From contig DKGY01000101.1 in NCBI GenBank assembly GCA_002453475.1, forward strand, positions 5,857 through 19,705: a stretch of DNA of 13,849 nucleotides, in the 5' to 3' direction. Shown here one piece after another: positions 7,966-13,849 of this stretch. This stretch comes from Clostridium sp. UBA6758. GTDB lineage: Bacteria; Bacillota; Clostridia; Clostridiales; Clostridiaceae. Under the pieces are notes generated by a model. It saw nothing but the letters and a program-made list of their open reading frames with translations, was not told where the DNA came from and did not search any database. The stretch's first letter is position 1; every line of letters starts with the position of its first letter. A program made the position numbers and the translations under genes.

Positions 7966-9348
7966 ATGAGAGATATAATTGTAATAGGTGGAGGACCTGG
8001 TGGGTATGTAGCCGCTATTAGAGCAGCTCAATTAGGAGCGAAAGTATGTCTTATAGAAAAAGAAAGCCTAGGCGGGACATGCCTAAATTATGGGTGTATT
8101 CCAACTAAAACCATATATAGAACTGCAGAGCTTTTTAATAATTTAAGTCATATTGAAGATTTTGGTATTAAAGCATACAATCCTGAAATAGATGTATATA
8201 AAATCCAAGAAAGAAAAGGAAATATTATAAAAACTTTAGTAACTGGAATAGAGTCGCTTTTAAAGGGAAATAATGTAGAACTTATAAGAGGTAAAGCTAC
8301 ATTAATCGATAAAAATACTGCAATAGTATGCACCCAAGATGGAGAAATAACTATTGAAGCTAAAAATATAATTATAGCTACCGGATCTCAGGCTGAAATT
8401 CCATCTATAGAAGGAGTATATAGTAGTAAAAATATTATAACCAGTACTGAACTTTTAGATTTTAACCATATACCAAAATCCTTAGTAGTTATAGGCGGTG
8501 GAGTAATTGGAATGGAATTTGCCAGCATCTTTAATGCTATGGGAAGTAAAGTTACTGTTATAGTTGCAAGAAATTCTATACTGTATGATATAGATAAGGA
8601 TATTTCAAAGCGATATTCAGCTATGGCAAAAAAATCTGGAATAGAAATTCTTACTTCAACTAAAGTAATGAGCTTTAGTGATGAAGAAGAAGTTATTATA
8701 AAATGTCAAGGTAAAAAAGGTGAGTTTGAAGTAAAAGGGGAGCAAGTACTTCTTGCAAAGGGAAGAAAACCTAATTATGAAGGTATTGATGTGGAAAGAT
8801 TAGGAATAGACACGTATAAAAAAGGTATAGTGGTTGATGATAATTATGAAACTTCTTTAAAGGGAGTATATGCTATAGGAGATGTAAATGGAATTTCACT
8901 TCTTGCACATGCAGCTTCTCATCAAGGTGTAGAAACTGTAGAGCATATATTATTAAATAAAACCTGTCATAAAGCAGTGATTCCTTCTTGTATTTTTACT
9001 TTTCCTGAAATAGCAGTAGTAGGAATTACAGAAGAAGAAGCAAAAGATAAGGGAATAAGCTATAAAAAAAATAAGTTTTTATTTGGAGCTAATGGAAAAG
9101 CTTTAGCCTTAGGCGAGGGTGAAGGTTTGGTAAAAGTTATAAGTGATGAAAATAATGTGATTTTAGGTGTGCATATTCTTGGACCTCATGCGTCTGATTT
9201 AATATTAGAAGGAACGATAATGGTAGAAAAGAAAATGACAGTTTCAGAATTGAAAGAAGTAGTTCATAGTCATCCTACTCTAGGTGAGGCACTACATGAA
9301 GCAGTTTTAGGCTTGAACAAAGAGGCTATACACAGTATAAATAAGTAG
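7966..9348 (+). CDS. lpdA: Dihydrolipoamide dehydrogenase (glycine cleavage L protein)
   Basis: This FAD-containing disulphide oxidoreductase reoxidises the dihydrolipoyl arm of GcvH with NAD(P)+. Seen in order are the FAD dinucleotide motif IGGGPGGYVAAIRAAQLG (residues 7-24); the redox disulphide C39-x4-C44 in GGTCLNYGCIPTK; ATGSQ (138-142); a second Rossmann motif GGGVIG (177-182); the FAD motif YAIGDVNG (302-309); and the catalytic HPTLGE with His436 and Glu441. The 460-residue length is normal, and there is no extra N-terminal lipoyl domain. Unusually, the end of the second Rossmann beta strand reads VIVARNS: Val200 stands where NAD-dependent family members carry Glu, and Arg202 follows, a pattern suggesting NADP(H) preference. 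ATG 7966 follows AAGGAG (7953-7958). The gene lies behind a Rex-like site and just upstream of lplA. Confidence 0.95.
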   Translation: MRDIIVIGGGPGGYVAAIRAAQLGAKVCLIEKESLGGTCLNYGCIPTKTIYRTAELFNNLSHIEDFGIKAYNPEIDVYKIQERKGNIIKTLVTGIESLLKGNNVELIRGKATLIDKNTAIVCTQDGEITIEAKNIIIATGSQAEIPSIEGVYSSKNIITSTELLDFNHIPKSLVVIGGGVIGMEFASIFNAMGSKVTVIVARNSILYDIDKDISKRYSAMAKKSGIEILTSTKVMSFSDEEEVIIKCQGKKGEFEVKGEQVLLAKGRKPNYEGIDVERLGIDTYKKGIVVDDNYETSLKGVYAIGDVNGISLLAHAASHQGVETVEHILLNKTCHKAVIPSCIFTFPEIAVVGITEEEAKDKGISYKKNKFLFGANGKALALGEGEGLVKVISDENNVILGVHILGPHASDLILEGTIMVEKKMTVSELKEVVHSHPTLGEALHEAVLGLNKEAIHSINK

Positions 9349-9404
9349 CTATTATTCTAAATGTATGTAGCGATATAACTTATTCTAAACAAAAAGGAGA
9401 AAAA

Positions 9405-10388
9405 ATGAGATATATAGATAATGATTATACAGACCCTTATTTTAATTTAGCTTTAGAAGAGTATCTATTAAGAGAAAAGAATGGTGAGTATTTTGTACTT
9501 TGGAGAGATGAACCTTGTATAGTAGTTGGAAAAAATCAAAATACTTTATCGGAAATTAATGAAGAATATATTAAAAAGCATAATATAAAGGTTGTAAGGA
9601 GACAGAGTGGTGGTGGCGCTGTCTTTCATGATCTTGGAAATTTAAATTTTACATTTATAGTAGAGGATGATGGGAAAAAGTTTAATGATTTTGAGACTTT
9701 CGTTATTCCAATAATAGGTGTGTTAAATGAATTGGGTGTAAAAGCAGAGTTTTCAGGGAGAAATGACCTTTTGATAGAGGGGAAAAAATTTTCTGGAAAT
9801 GCTCAATGTAAATATAAAAACAGAGTAATGCATCATGGAACTTTATTATTTTCCTCTGACATAGTTAATTTAAGTGATGCTTTAATTTCAAAGCCTATAA
9901 AATTTTCAGATAAGGCAGTTAAATCTGTATCTAGTAGAATTACAAACATTAGTGAATACCTACAGGAATCTCTTAGTGTTATAGATTTTAAGAATAAAAT
10001 ATTTGAGTATATAAGCAGGGCAGAGGAAGATAAGGTTATAACTACTTTAGATAATGAGGAAATTGAAGAAGTTAAAAATTTAGTTAAAACCAAATACGAA
10101 ACTTGGCAGTGGAATTTTGGACAGTCGCCCAAATATAATTTTTATAATGAGAAAAAGTTTTCTGCTGGTACTATAGAGTTAAGTATTGATGTTGAAAAAG
10201 GTGTAATGAAACATATAAGAATTTTTGGAGATTTCTTTGGAGAAGAAAATATTGAAGAAATTGAAAAAGCTCTTATAGGTAAAAAGCATAATAATGAAGA
10301 AATTCACAGCGTAATAGATAATATTAATATGAAAAAATATTTTGGAAATATAAATAAAGAAGATTTTTTAGGATTATTTTTTTTATAA
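9405..10388 (+). CDS. lplA: Lipoate-protein ligase A
   Basis: LplA activates free lipoate with ATP and attaches it to lipoyl-domain lysines, here most likely Lys63 of GcvH. The 327-residue protein has the catalytic BPL/LplA domain followed by the C-terminal accessory domain of bacterial LplA. Diagnostic motifs are YFNLALEEYL near the N-terminus, VGKNQNT, RRQSGGGAVFHD (65-76) and GKKFSGNAQ with the conserved lysine (Lys127/128), then HHGTLLFSSD. ATG 9405 is preceded by AAGGAGA (9394-9400). It starts 56 nt after lpdA with no terminator between, so the two are probably co-transcribed. No lipA or lipB is present nearby, which suggests that the H protein is modified with scavenged lipoate, although biosynthesis genes could lie elsewhere. 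The final residues are very hydrophobic (DFLGLFFL) but the length is normal. Confidence 0.95.
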   Translation: MRYIDNDYTDPYFNLALEEYLLREKNGEYFVLWRDEPCIVVGKNQNTLSEINEEYIKKHNIKVVRRQSGGGAVFHDLGNLNFTFIVEDDGKKFNDFETFVIPIIGVLNELGVKAEFSGRNDLLIEGKKFSGNAQCKYKNRVMHHGTLLFSSDIVNLSDALISKPIKFSDKAVKSVSSRITNISEYLQESLSVIDFKNKIFEYISRAEEDKVITTLDNEEIEEVKNLVKTKYETWQWNFGQSPKYNFYNEKKFSAGTIELSIDVEKGVMKHIRIFGDFFGEENIEEIEKALIGKKHNNEEIHSVIDNINMKKYFGNINKEDFLGLFFL

Positions 10389-10472
10389 AATTGCCTAAAT
10401 TAGGCGATATACTTTAATTATCTAAATAAAATATAGATATATTAATTTTAAATAAAAATAGCTTATATATTT

Positions 10473-10502
10473 AAAAGTGGATTCTTATCGAATCCACTTT
10501 TT
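10473..10502 (+). terminator. Rho-independent terminator downstream of lplA
   Basis: A perfect 12-bp stem, AAAAGTGGATTC (10473-10484) with GAATCCACTTTT (10490-10501), has a 5-nt loop and a T run. It lies about 85 nt after the lplA stop. Its sequence is closely similar to the terminator at 12306-12336. Confidence 0.88.
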
Positions 10503-10644
10503 GAATATATTGTTAAAGTAAATAGAATAAATAAATTTTATAATATGTCGAAGAATTTTTAAGTTACCATTTAAAGTGCCTATAACTAGGCTAAGTTAAT
10601 TAACAACTATACAAGTTACTAAAACTATAATAAGTGTAAATGAT

Positions 10645-11532
10645 TTATTCTCGGCTTAATATATTTTCATAATAAGGTTCTACATGTATTATTACTTCTG
10701 TATTATTATTGGTTTTTTCTCGAATTTTGTTTTCAATTTTATGAAGTAGTACGTGAGAATCTTCTACACTATATTTTGGATCTATCATAACATGCATGTC
10801 TATAAATATATTATTTTCACTTCCTCTACTTCTAATGTTATGAATATCTTTAATTTCACTAAAATCTGAGATAGCATTTTTAATAAATTCATCATCTAAT
10901 ATAGCTTTATCTACCAATATTCCACTGGTAGATATAAAAATTTCATAGGCAGCATGAAGAATAAAACCAGCTACCACCAGTGAAGCTATGGAATCTATTA
11001 TGGGTGGAAGTCCAAGTTTTATACCTATAAGGGTAGTTAATACTCCTAAAGATACAAAAATATCACTTTTAGTGTGAAGAGAGTCAGAAATTAATATATA
11101 ACTGTTGAGTTTTTTACCAATACTATATTCATATTTTGAAACTAGAATGTTTATAAAAAGCGTAATTAATATGGTTATTAAGCTTTCTGGAGTTATACTT
11201 AAAGCCTTAGGAACTGTAAATCCGACTATTCCATTAATAATAATTTTTCCTCCCATAAAAACTAACATTACAGCTATAAATAGACCAGAAAGCATCTCAA
11301 ACTTTTTATGACCATAGGGATGGTCTTTATCTATAGGTTTTGAGGCCAAGCCTATACCAATTAATCCTACTATGTTAGAAGAACCATCTGAGAGAGAATG
11401 AAATCCATCGGCGGTAATACTGGAGCTTTTAATTAAACTTCCAATAACTATTTTTAAAAGAGCCACAAGTAAATTAGCAAAAAATATTATCAATAATACT
11501 TTTCTGATTTTTTTGTAATTATCAATATTCAT
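10645..11532 (-). CDS. CDF-family divalent metal cation efflux transporter
   Basis: An inner-membrane metal/proton antiporter of the cation diffusion facilitator family, 295 residues, the usual size. It has six predicted membrane segments in the first 200 residues and a cytoplasmic ZT-dimer domain (about 205-290, with the typical DMHVMID strand and HVEPYY end). The metal site is readable: TADGFHSLSD with His45 and Asp49, and SDSLHTKSD with His153 and Asp157. This HD-HD quartet fits Zn/Co/Ni-type exporters and argues against Mn-type members (DD-DD). The segment DKDHPYGHKKFE (68-79) is also characteristic. I chose ATG at 11532 because TAGGAGG lies just upstream; a TTG at 11562 would add ten residues but places the ribosome site inside the gene. 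The leader carries a NiCo-like riboswitch, which would couple export to Co2+/Ni2+. Confidence 0.92.
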   Translation of the reverse strand: MNIDNYKKIRKVLLIIFFANLLVALLKIVIGSLIKSSSITADGFHSLSDGSSNIVGLIGIGLASKPIDKDHPYGHKKFEMLSGLFIAVMLVFMGGKIIINGIVGFTVPKALSITPESLITILITLFINILVSKYEYSIGKKLNSYILISDSLHTKSDIFVSLGVLTTLIGIKLGLPPIIDSIASLVVAGFILHAAYEIFISTSGILVDKAILDDEFIKNAISDFSEIKDIHNIRSRGSENNIFIDMHVMIDPKYSVEDSHVLLHKIENKIREKTNNNTEVIIHVEPYYENILSRE

Positions 11533-11606
11533 AAAAAACCTCCTATTAGATATGTTAAACAAAATAATATATACAATTTATGAAGAAGTTTAAAAAATAA
11601 GAAAAT

Positions 11607-11700
11607 AAAAAAACCCAAGAACATTTAAAAAATAAACCATGGATTCGTTCCACTGCTTGAGAAAAAGCCCGGCTGCATGAAATATCATCGCCTGTTCAAT
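11607..11700 (-). ncRNA. NiCo (czcD-type) metal-sensing riboswitch candidate in the CDF exporter leader
   Basis: Read on the minus strand from 11700, the RNA can form a four-helix junction. P1 is ATTGAAC (11700-11694) with GTTTATT (11637-11631), containing one mismatch. Three short hairpins follow: ATGA/TCAT, GCTT/AAGC and TGGA/TCCA. The junction strands contain CAGG, GCAGCCGGG (11676-11668) and AAGCAG (11658-11653), the repeated CAG-type interhelical motif I associate with the Ni2+/Co2+ riboswitch class. Downstream, CTTGGG followed by seven T (11619-11607) can pair with CTCAAG (11661-11656) of the third hairpin. This is a plausible terminator that metal binding would prevent. The gene it precedes is a CDF metal exporter, the class normally controlled by these RNAs. 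The folding was done by eye and not scored against a covariance model. Confidence 0.72.
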
Positions 11701-11718
11701 AAATATATAACTATTTTA

Positions 11719-11724
11719 ATTATA
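11719..11724 (-). promoter_or_regulatory. Probable -10 element of the CDF exporter/riboswitch transcript
   Basis: A TATAAT on the minus strand would start transcription about 10 nt before riboswitch helix P1. The matching -35 region is weak (CTTATA-like). A TTGCAT further upstream, with TTATAT nearer the aptamer, is an alternative promoter arrangement. Confidence 0.4.
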
Positions 11725-11852
11725 GTATATGCAAAGATAAATATAAGGCCACATAAAAATACATTTAAGTTAAGAAAGACTATATAAAAATATTTACTAA
11801 TATTTGTTATTTAGGGTATAATTAAATTAATTTTATAAAGGGAGTGATGGTC

Positions 11853-12230
11853 ATGGGATTATTTAGTAGTGTAATAGGAAATGCGTCAGAGGTGGATATC
11901 AATAAAATCAGGGAAGACTATATGAAATTATTAGGATCTAACGAACAAATAGAAAAAGCATACAAGCTAGTAAGAGATATGATTATATTTACAAATAAAA
12001 GATTAATTTTTATAGATAAGCAAGGGGTTACTGGTAAAAAGGTAGAATATCATTCAGTACCATATAGAGCAATTACTAATTTCAAAGTGGAAACATCAGG
12101 ACATTTTGACTTAGATGCAGAACTTAAAATATTTGTTTCTGGAATGAGTATGCCTATAGAAAAGACTTTTAGCAGTAGTTGTAATATCTATGAAGTACAA
12201 TCAATATTAGCAGAGTATTGTAGCAGATAG
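11853..12230 (+). CDS. Bacterial PH-domain protein (DUF1696/bPH-type)
   Basis: A 125-residue soluble protein that looks like a single bacterial pleckstrin-homology domain. It opens with MGLFSSVIGNASEVD, close to the family N-terminus MGLF..LLGNASE, and carries IIFTNKRLIFIDKQGVTGKK (about residues 44-63) and HSVPYRAITNFKVETSGHFDLDAELKI as the core beta strands. No membrane segment or signal peptide is visible. The family function is poorly defined, so no role is assigned. I chose ATG 11853 because AAAGGGAG (11837-11844) is best spaced from it; GTG 11844 and ATG 11847 are in frame but overlap or crowd the ribosome site. A TATAAT at 11817-11822 with a weak TTACTA 17 nt upstream may be the promoter. 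It is divergent from the metal exporter and is followed by a terminator about 75 nt downstream. Confidence 0.8.
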   Translation: MGLFSSVIGNASEVDINKIREDYMKLLGSNEQIEKAYKLVRDMIIFTNKRLIFIDKQGVTGKKVEYHSVPYRAITNFKVETSGHFDLDAELKIFVSGMSMPIEKTFSSSCNIYEVQSILAEYCSR

Positions 12231-12305
12231 TATAAACATAAGAGTGCATGTTAATGAGTAGCGGAAGCTAAAAATAAAATTAAAGAAAAAACAGTTTGTA
12301 TATTT

Positions 12306-12336
12306 AAAAGTGGCTTCTTGATGAATCCACTTTTTT
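12306..12336 (+). terminator. Rho-independent terminator after the PH-domain gene
   Basis: AAAAGTGG (12306-12313) pairs with CCACTTTT (12327-12334). After one C-T mismatch, TTC pairs with GAA around a 5-nt loop, and the stem is followed by a six-T run. It is similar in sequence to the lplA terminator (10473-10502). Confidence 0.85.
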
Positions 12337-12394
12337 CATCTTCTATTAAAATAAATTTATAAACTTTATATTGTTAGCTATAAATTAATAGTAC

Positions 12395-12653
12395 CTATTT
12401 TTTAACTATATTCCTAATCTCATATGTAGGGTTTATAGCACTTTTGTTTTTAATCCTATTAGAATTAAACCAGTAGGTATCTATACCAAAATTTATTCTA
12501 CATTGTATATTTGAAGATAAATGTTTTACATATGATTTTGCAAATTTAACTTCATCAAATTTAGTATTTAATTTACTTAATAATCAGATTAACAGAATTT
12601 AACCAAGAGCCAGAAATAGAAGAATTGTTTCTAAATGTAGAAGAGCCACTCAT
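12395..12653 (-). pseudogene. Decayed minus-strand gene remnant, family not recognised
   Basis: Two adjoining minus-strand frames read like protein. From ATG 12653 the first gives 26 residues (beginning MSGSSTFRNNSSISGSWLNS) and stops at 12573-12575. The second frame, overlapping by 11 nt and open from 12583, gives 62 residues with no start codon, including KFAKSYVKHLSSNIQCRINF and DTYWFNSNRIKNKSA, ending NIVKK at the TAG 12395-12397. One frameshift would join them into about 85 residues. The mixed composition, with W, C, H and P in an extremely AT-rich stretch, favours former coding DNA. There is no ribosome binding site ahead of the ATG. I do not recognise the family. A plus-strand reading of 12590-12655 (EIEELFLNVEEP) is an alternative for the right-hand part. 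The rest of the 12231-12709 gap holds only the terminator at 12306 and the promoter region of the next gene. Confidence 0.4.
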
Positions 12654-12709
12654 AAGATAAAATCATTTTAATATAAATATAATGTAGATAAATAATTAAG
12701 GAGGCTATT

Positions 12710-13222
12710 ATGAGCTATTCTACTGATAGACAACCTCAGGGTATTGCAAAAAGCGTGGAAGGATTCTTAAGAGAAGGACTTGTTGCGGAATTAGTGGCAA
12801 TAAATGATTATAGTAATTTTATAGCAGTTACAGAAAATAAAGAACTTAAAGAACTATTTCATCACATTATGGAAGATGAAAAGAGGCATTATGCAATGTT
12901 TTTAAATGCTCTAAGATGTGTTGATCCAGAGCAGGAGGAATTACAGGAAGAAGCTAAAGAACATGTAAATATGTCATCTAAAGAGAAGTATAAAGACTAT
13001 ACTAATAAATATGATAAGGATGTTAATCTACTTGTAACTATTAGAGAAGGAATAAAAGGAGAGCTAGAGGCTATTTTACTTTATGAACAATTTGTTAGGA
13101 ATTTAAATAACAGTACTTTAATTAAAATAATAAATGATATAACTAGGGATGAAAAGGAACATGTAGAAGAATTAACCAGAGCTTTAGTTATTTTAGATAA
13201 AGATAATTATGGAACATTATAA
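12710..13222 (+). CDS. Ferritin-like di-iron protein (rubrerythrin/ferritin superfamily)
   Basis: A 170-residue helical protein with the four-helix di-iron layout: Glu27 in helix 1 (VAELVAINDY), E57-x2-H60 in helix 2 (EDEKRHYAMF), Glu118/Glu120 in helix 3 (GELEAILLYEQF) and E148-x2-H151 in helix 4 (DEKEHVEEL). The two ExxH motifs and their spacing are those of ferritin-like oxidases and iron-handling proteins. There is no C-terminal rubredoxin domain (no CxxC pairs), so it is not a classical rubrerythrin. Likely roles are peroxide reduction or iron handling in the cytoplasm; the substrate cannot be read from sequence. No obvious encapsulin-targeting tail is seen at the C-terminus (DKDNYGTL). 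ATG 12710 follows AAGGAGG (12698-12704); a TATAAT at 12678-12683 could be the -10. A large hairpin follows the gene. Confidence 0.82.
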   Translation: MSYSTDRQPQGIAKSVEGFLREGLVAELVAINDYSNFIAVTENKELKELFHHIMEDEKRHYAMFLNALRCVDPEQEELQEEAKEHVNMSSKEKYKDYTNKYDKDVNLLVTIREGIKGELEAILLYEQFVRNLNNSTLIKIINDITRDEKEHVEELTRALVILDKDNYGTL

Positions 13223-13233
13223 TAAAGTATAAA

Positions 13234-13306
13234 ATAATCTGTGTAAACCCAATAAGGAGAATATAATTGTCCTTATATTAATGGGGGAGCGCAGATTATA
13301 TTTTTA
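13234..13306 (+). terminator. Long bulged hairpin with T run after the ferritin-like gene
   Basis: ATAATCTGTG (13234-13243) pairs with CGCAGATTAT (13290-13299) with one G-U. Inside it, CCC (13248-13250) can pair within GGGGG (13283-13287), and ATAAGGA (13252-13258) pairs with TCCTTAT (13270-13276). ATATTTTTATT follows. It could be an unusually long terminator or a structured leader element for the downstream DsrE-family gene. Confidence 0.6.
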
Positions 13307-13434
13307 TTAAGAAAGAAAATTTGATATAGGTAGGGTGGACTTTTTATTTTAATATAGATATTATTAACTTAATACACTAAGAAAAAATAATTTATAGCTA
13401 TTCTTAAAAAGTATTATAAAAGGAGGTTAATGAA

Positions 13435-13785
13435 ATGAAAATATTGTTTCATATTGATGAGTTAAATAAATGGGATATTACTATTGGAAATATAAAAAAT
13501 GTGATTAAGTTTAGTAAAGAGAATAAAGAAGAAGCTAAAATTGAAGTAGTGGCTAATGGAGAAGCTGTATTTAGATTTAAAGAAAATGAAAACGCTAATT
13601 CCCAATACTTTCCAGAGTTCGAGTATTTAGATAAAGAAGGAGTAAAAGTTGTAGCTTGCAATAATGCTTTATCTAAATTTTACATATCAAAGGAAGAAAT
13701 ATTTAGTTTTATAGAAGTGGTTTCTGCTGGAGTAGTTGAAATTGTAAAGAAACAAGAAGAAGGTTATGCTTATATAAAGCCTTAA
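13435..13785 (+). CDS. DsrE/DsrF-like family protein
   Basis: A 116-residue protein of the DsrE/COG1416 type, small cytoplasmic proteins related to sulfur-relay subunits. It starts MKILFHIDELNKWDITIGNIKN, has the strand EVVANGEAVF (about 37-46), a candidate active cysteine at Cys75 in KVVACNNAL, and the C-terminal VSAGVVEIVKKQEEGYAYIKP that is characteristic of this subgroup. The role of these stand-alone clostridial members is not established; they may handle persulfide sulfur or act in redox sensing, but that is inference. ATG 13435 lies 8 nt after AGGAGG (13421-13426). It sits 212 nt downstream of the ferritin-like gene, separated by the bulged hairpin. Confidence 0.85.
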   Translation: MKILFHIDELNKWDITIGNIKNVIKFSKENKEEAKIEVVANGEAVFRFKENENANSQYFPEFEYLDKEGVKVVACNNALSKFYISKEEIFSFIEVVSAGVVEIVKKQEEGYAYIKP

Positions 13786-13845
13786 AATTTTATAGCTATA
13801 AGAATGAATAATTAATATAAAATAACGTAATTTAGGAGTAATATT

Positions 13846-13849
13846 ATGA
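13846..13849 (+). CDS. Start codon of a gene cut by the window end
   Basis: An ATG at 13846-13848 is preceded 7 nt upstream by TAGGAG (13833-13838), typical of the ribosome sites in this window. Only one codon is present, so nothing can be said about the product. Confidence 0.45.

Noticed and set aside
10393..10405. Small palindrome GCCTAAATTAGGC just after lplA as a terminator
   Set aside because: The stem is only 6 bp with a 1-nt centre and no T run; the strong terminator lies at 10473-10502.
10587..10604. Second Rex-like half site (TTAACAA) downstream of lplA
   Set aside because: Only one half matches the consensus, and it lies between the 3' ends of convergent genes, where an operator is unlikely.
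11105..11311. 68-codon plus-strand frame inside the CDF exporter gene
   Set aside because: It is a shadow of the minus-strand membrane protein, with no ribosome site and no recognisable protein features.
12710..13222. Encapsulin cargo or classical rubrerythrin
   Set aside because: No rubredoxin CxxC pairs and no obvious C-terminal cargo peptide are present, and no encapsulin shell gene is in the window.

Overview
The window is very AT-rich with strong GGAGG-type ribosome binding sites, a glycine decarboxylase split into two subunits, and several genes typical of anaerobic Firmicutes. Together these point to a chromosomal segment of a Clostridium-like bacterium (Clostridiaceae). No tRNA, rRNA, CRISPR array, transposase or phage gene is visible.

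Left part (1-3310): the 3' end of a polyamine-binding lipoprotein gene (potD) closed by a good terminator. Next comes a CPA1-type cation/proton antiporter with a C-terminal TrkA-C domain, interrupted by a single in-frame TAA at codon 39, and then a small flavodoxin-like gene. Each unit has its own hairpin terminator.

Central part (3362-10502): a glycine cleavage and lipoylation cluster, gcvT-gcvH-gcvPA-gcvPB, then after a 182-bp gap lpdA and lplA. GcvPA/PB decarboxylate glycine onto the lipoyl arm of GcvH (Lys63). GcvT releases ammonia and passes the C1 unit to tetrahydrofolate. LpdA reoxidises the dihydrolipoyl arm, and LplA attaches lipoate to GcvH. The gcvT promoter is overlapped by a 17-bp inverted repeat, and no glycine riboswitch is visible. 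The lpdA promoter region has a near-consensus Rex operator (redox sensing). The NAD-binding loop of LpdA carries Val/Arg at the positions that normally specify NAD+, which suggests NADP+ use.

Right part (10645-13849): a minus-strand CDF-family divalent metal exporter has a leader that reads as a NiCo-type (czcD) riboswitch. Divergent from it is a bacterial PH-domain protein. Then follow a gene-poor stretch with a decayed minus-strand gene remnant, a ferritin-like di-iron protein, a long bulged hairpin, a DsrE-family protein, and the start codon of a gene cut by the window end.

The best leads are the metal riboswitch, the Rex site plus the unusual LpdA cofactor loop, the operator-like repeat at gcvT, the nonsense-interrupted antiporter, and the unidentified gene remnant.
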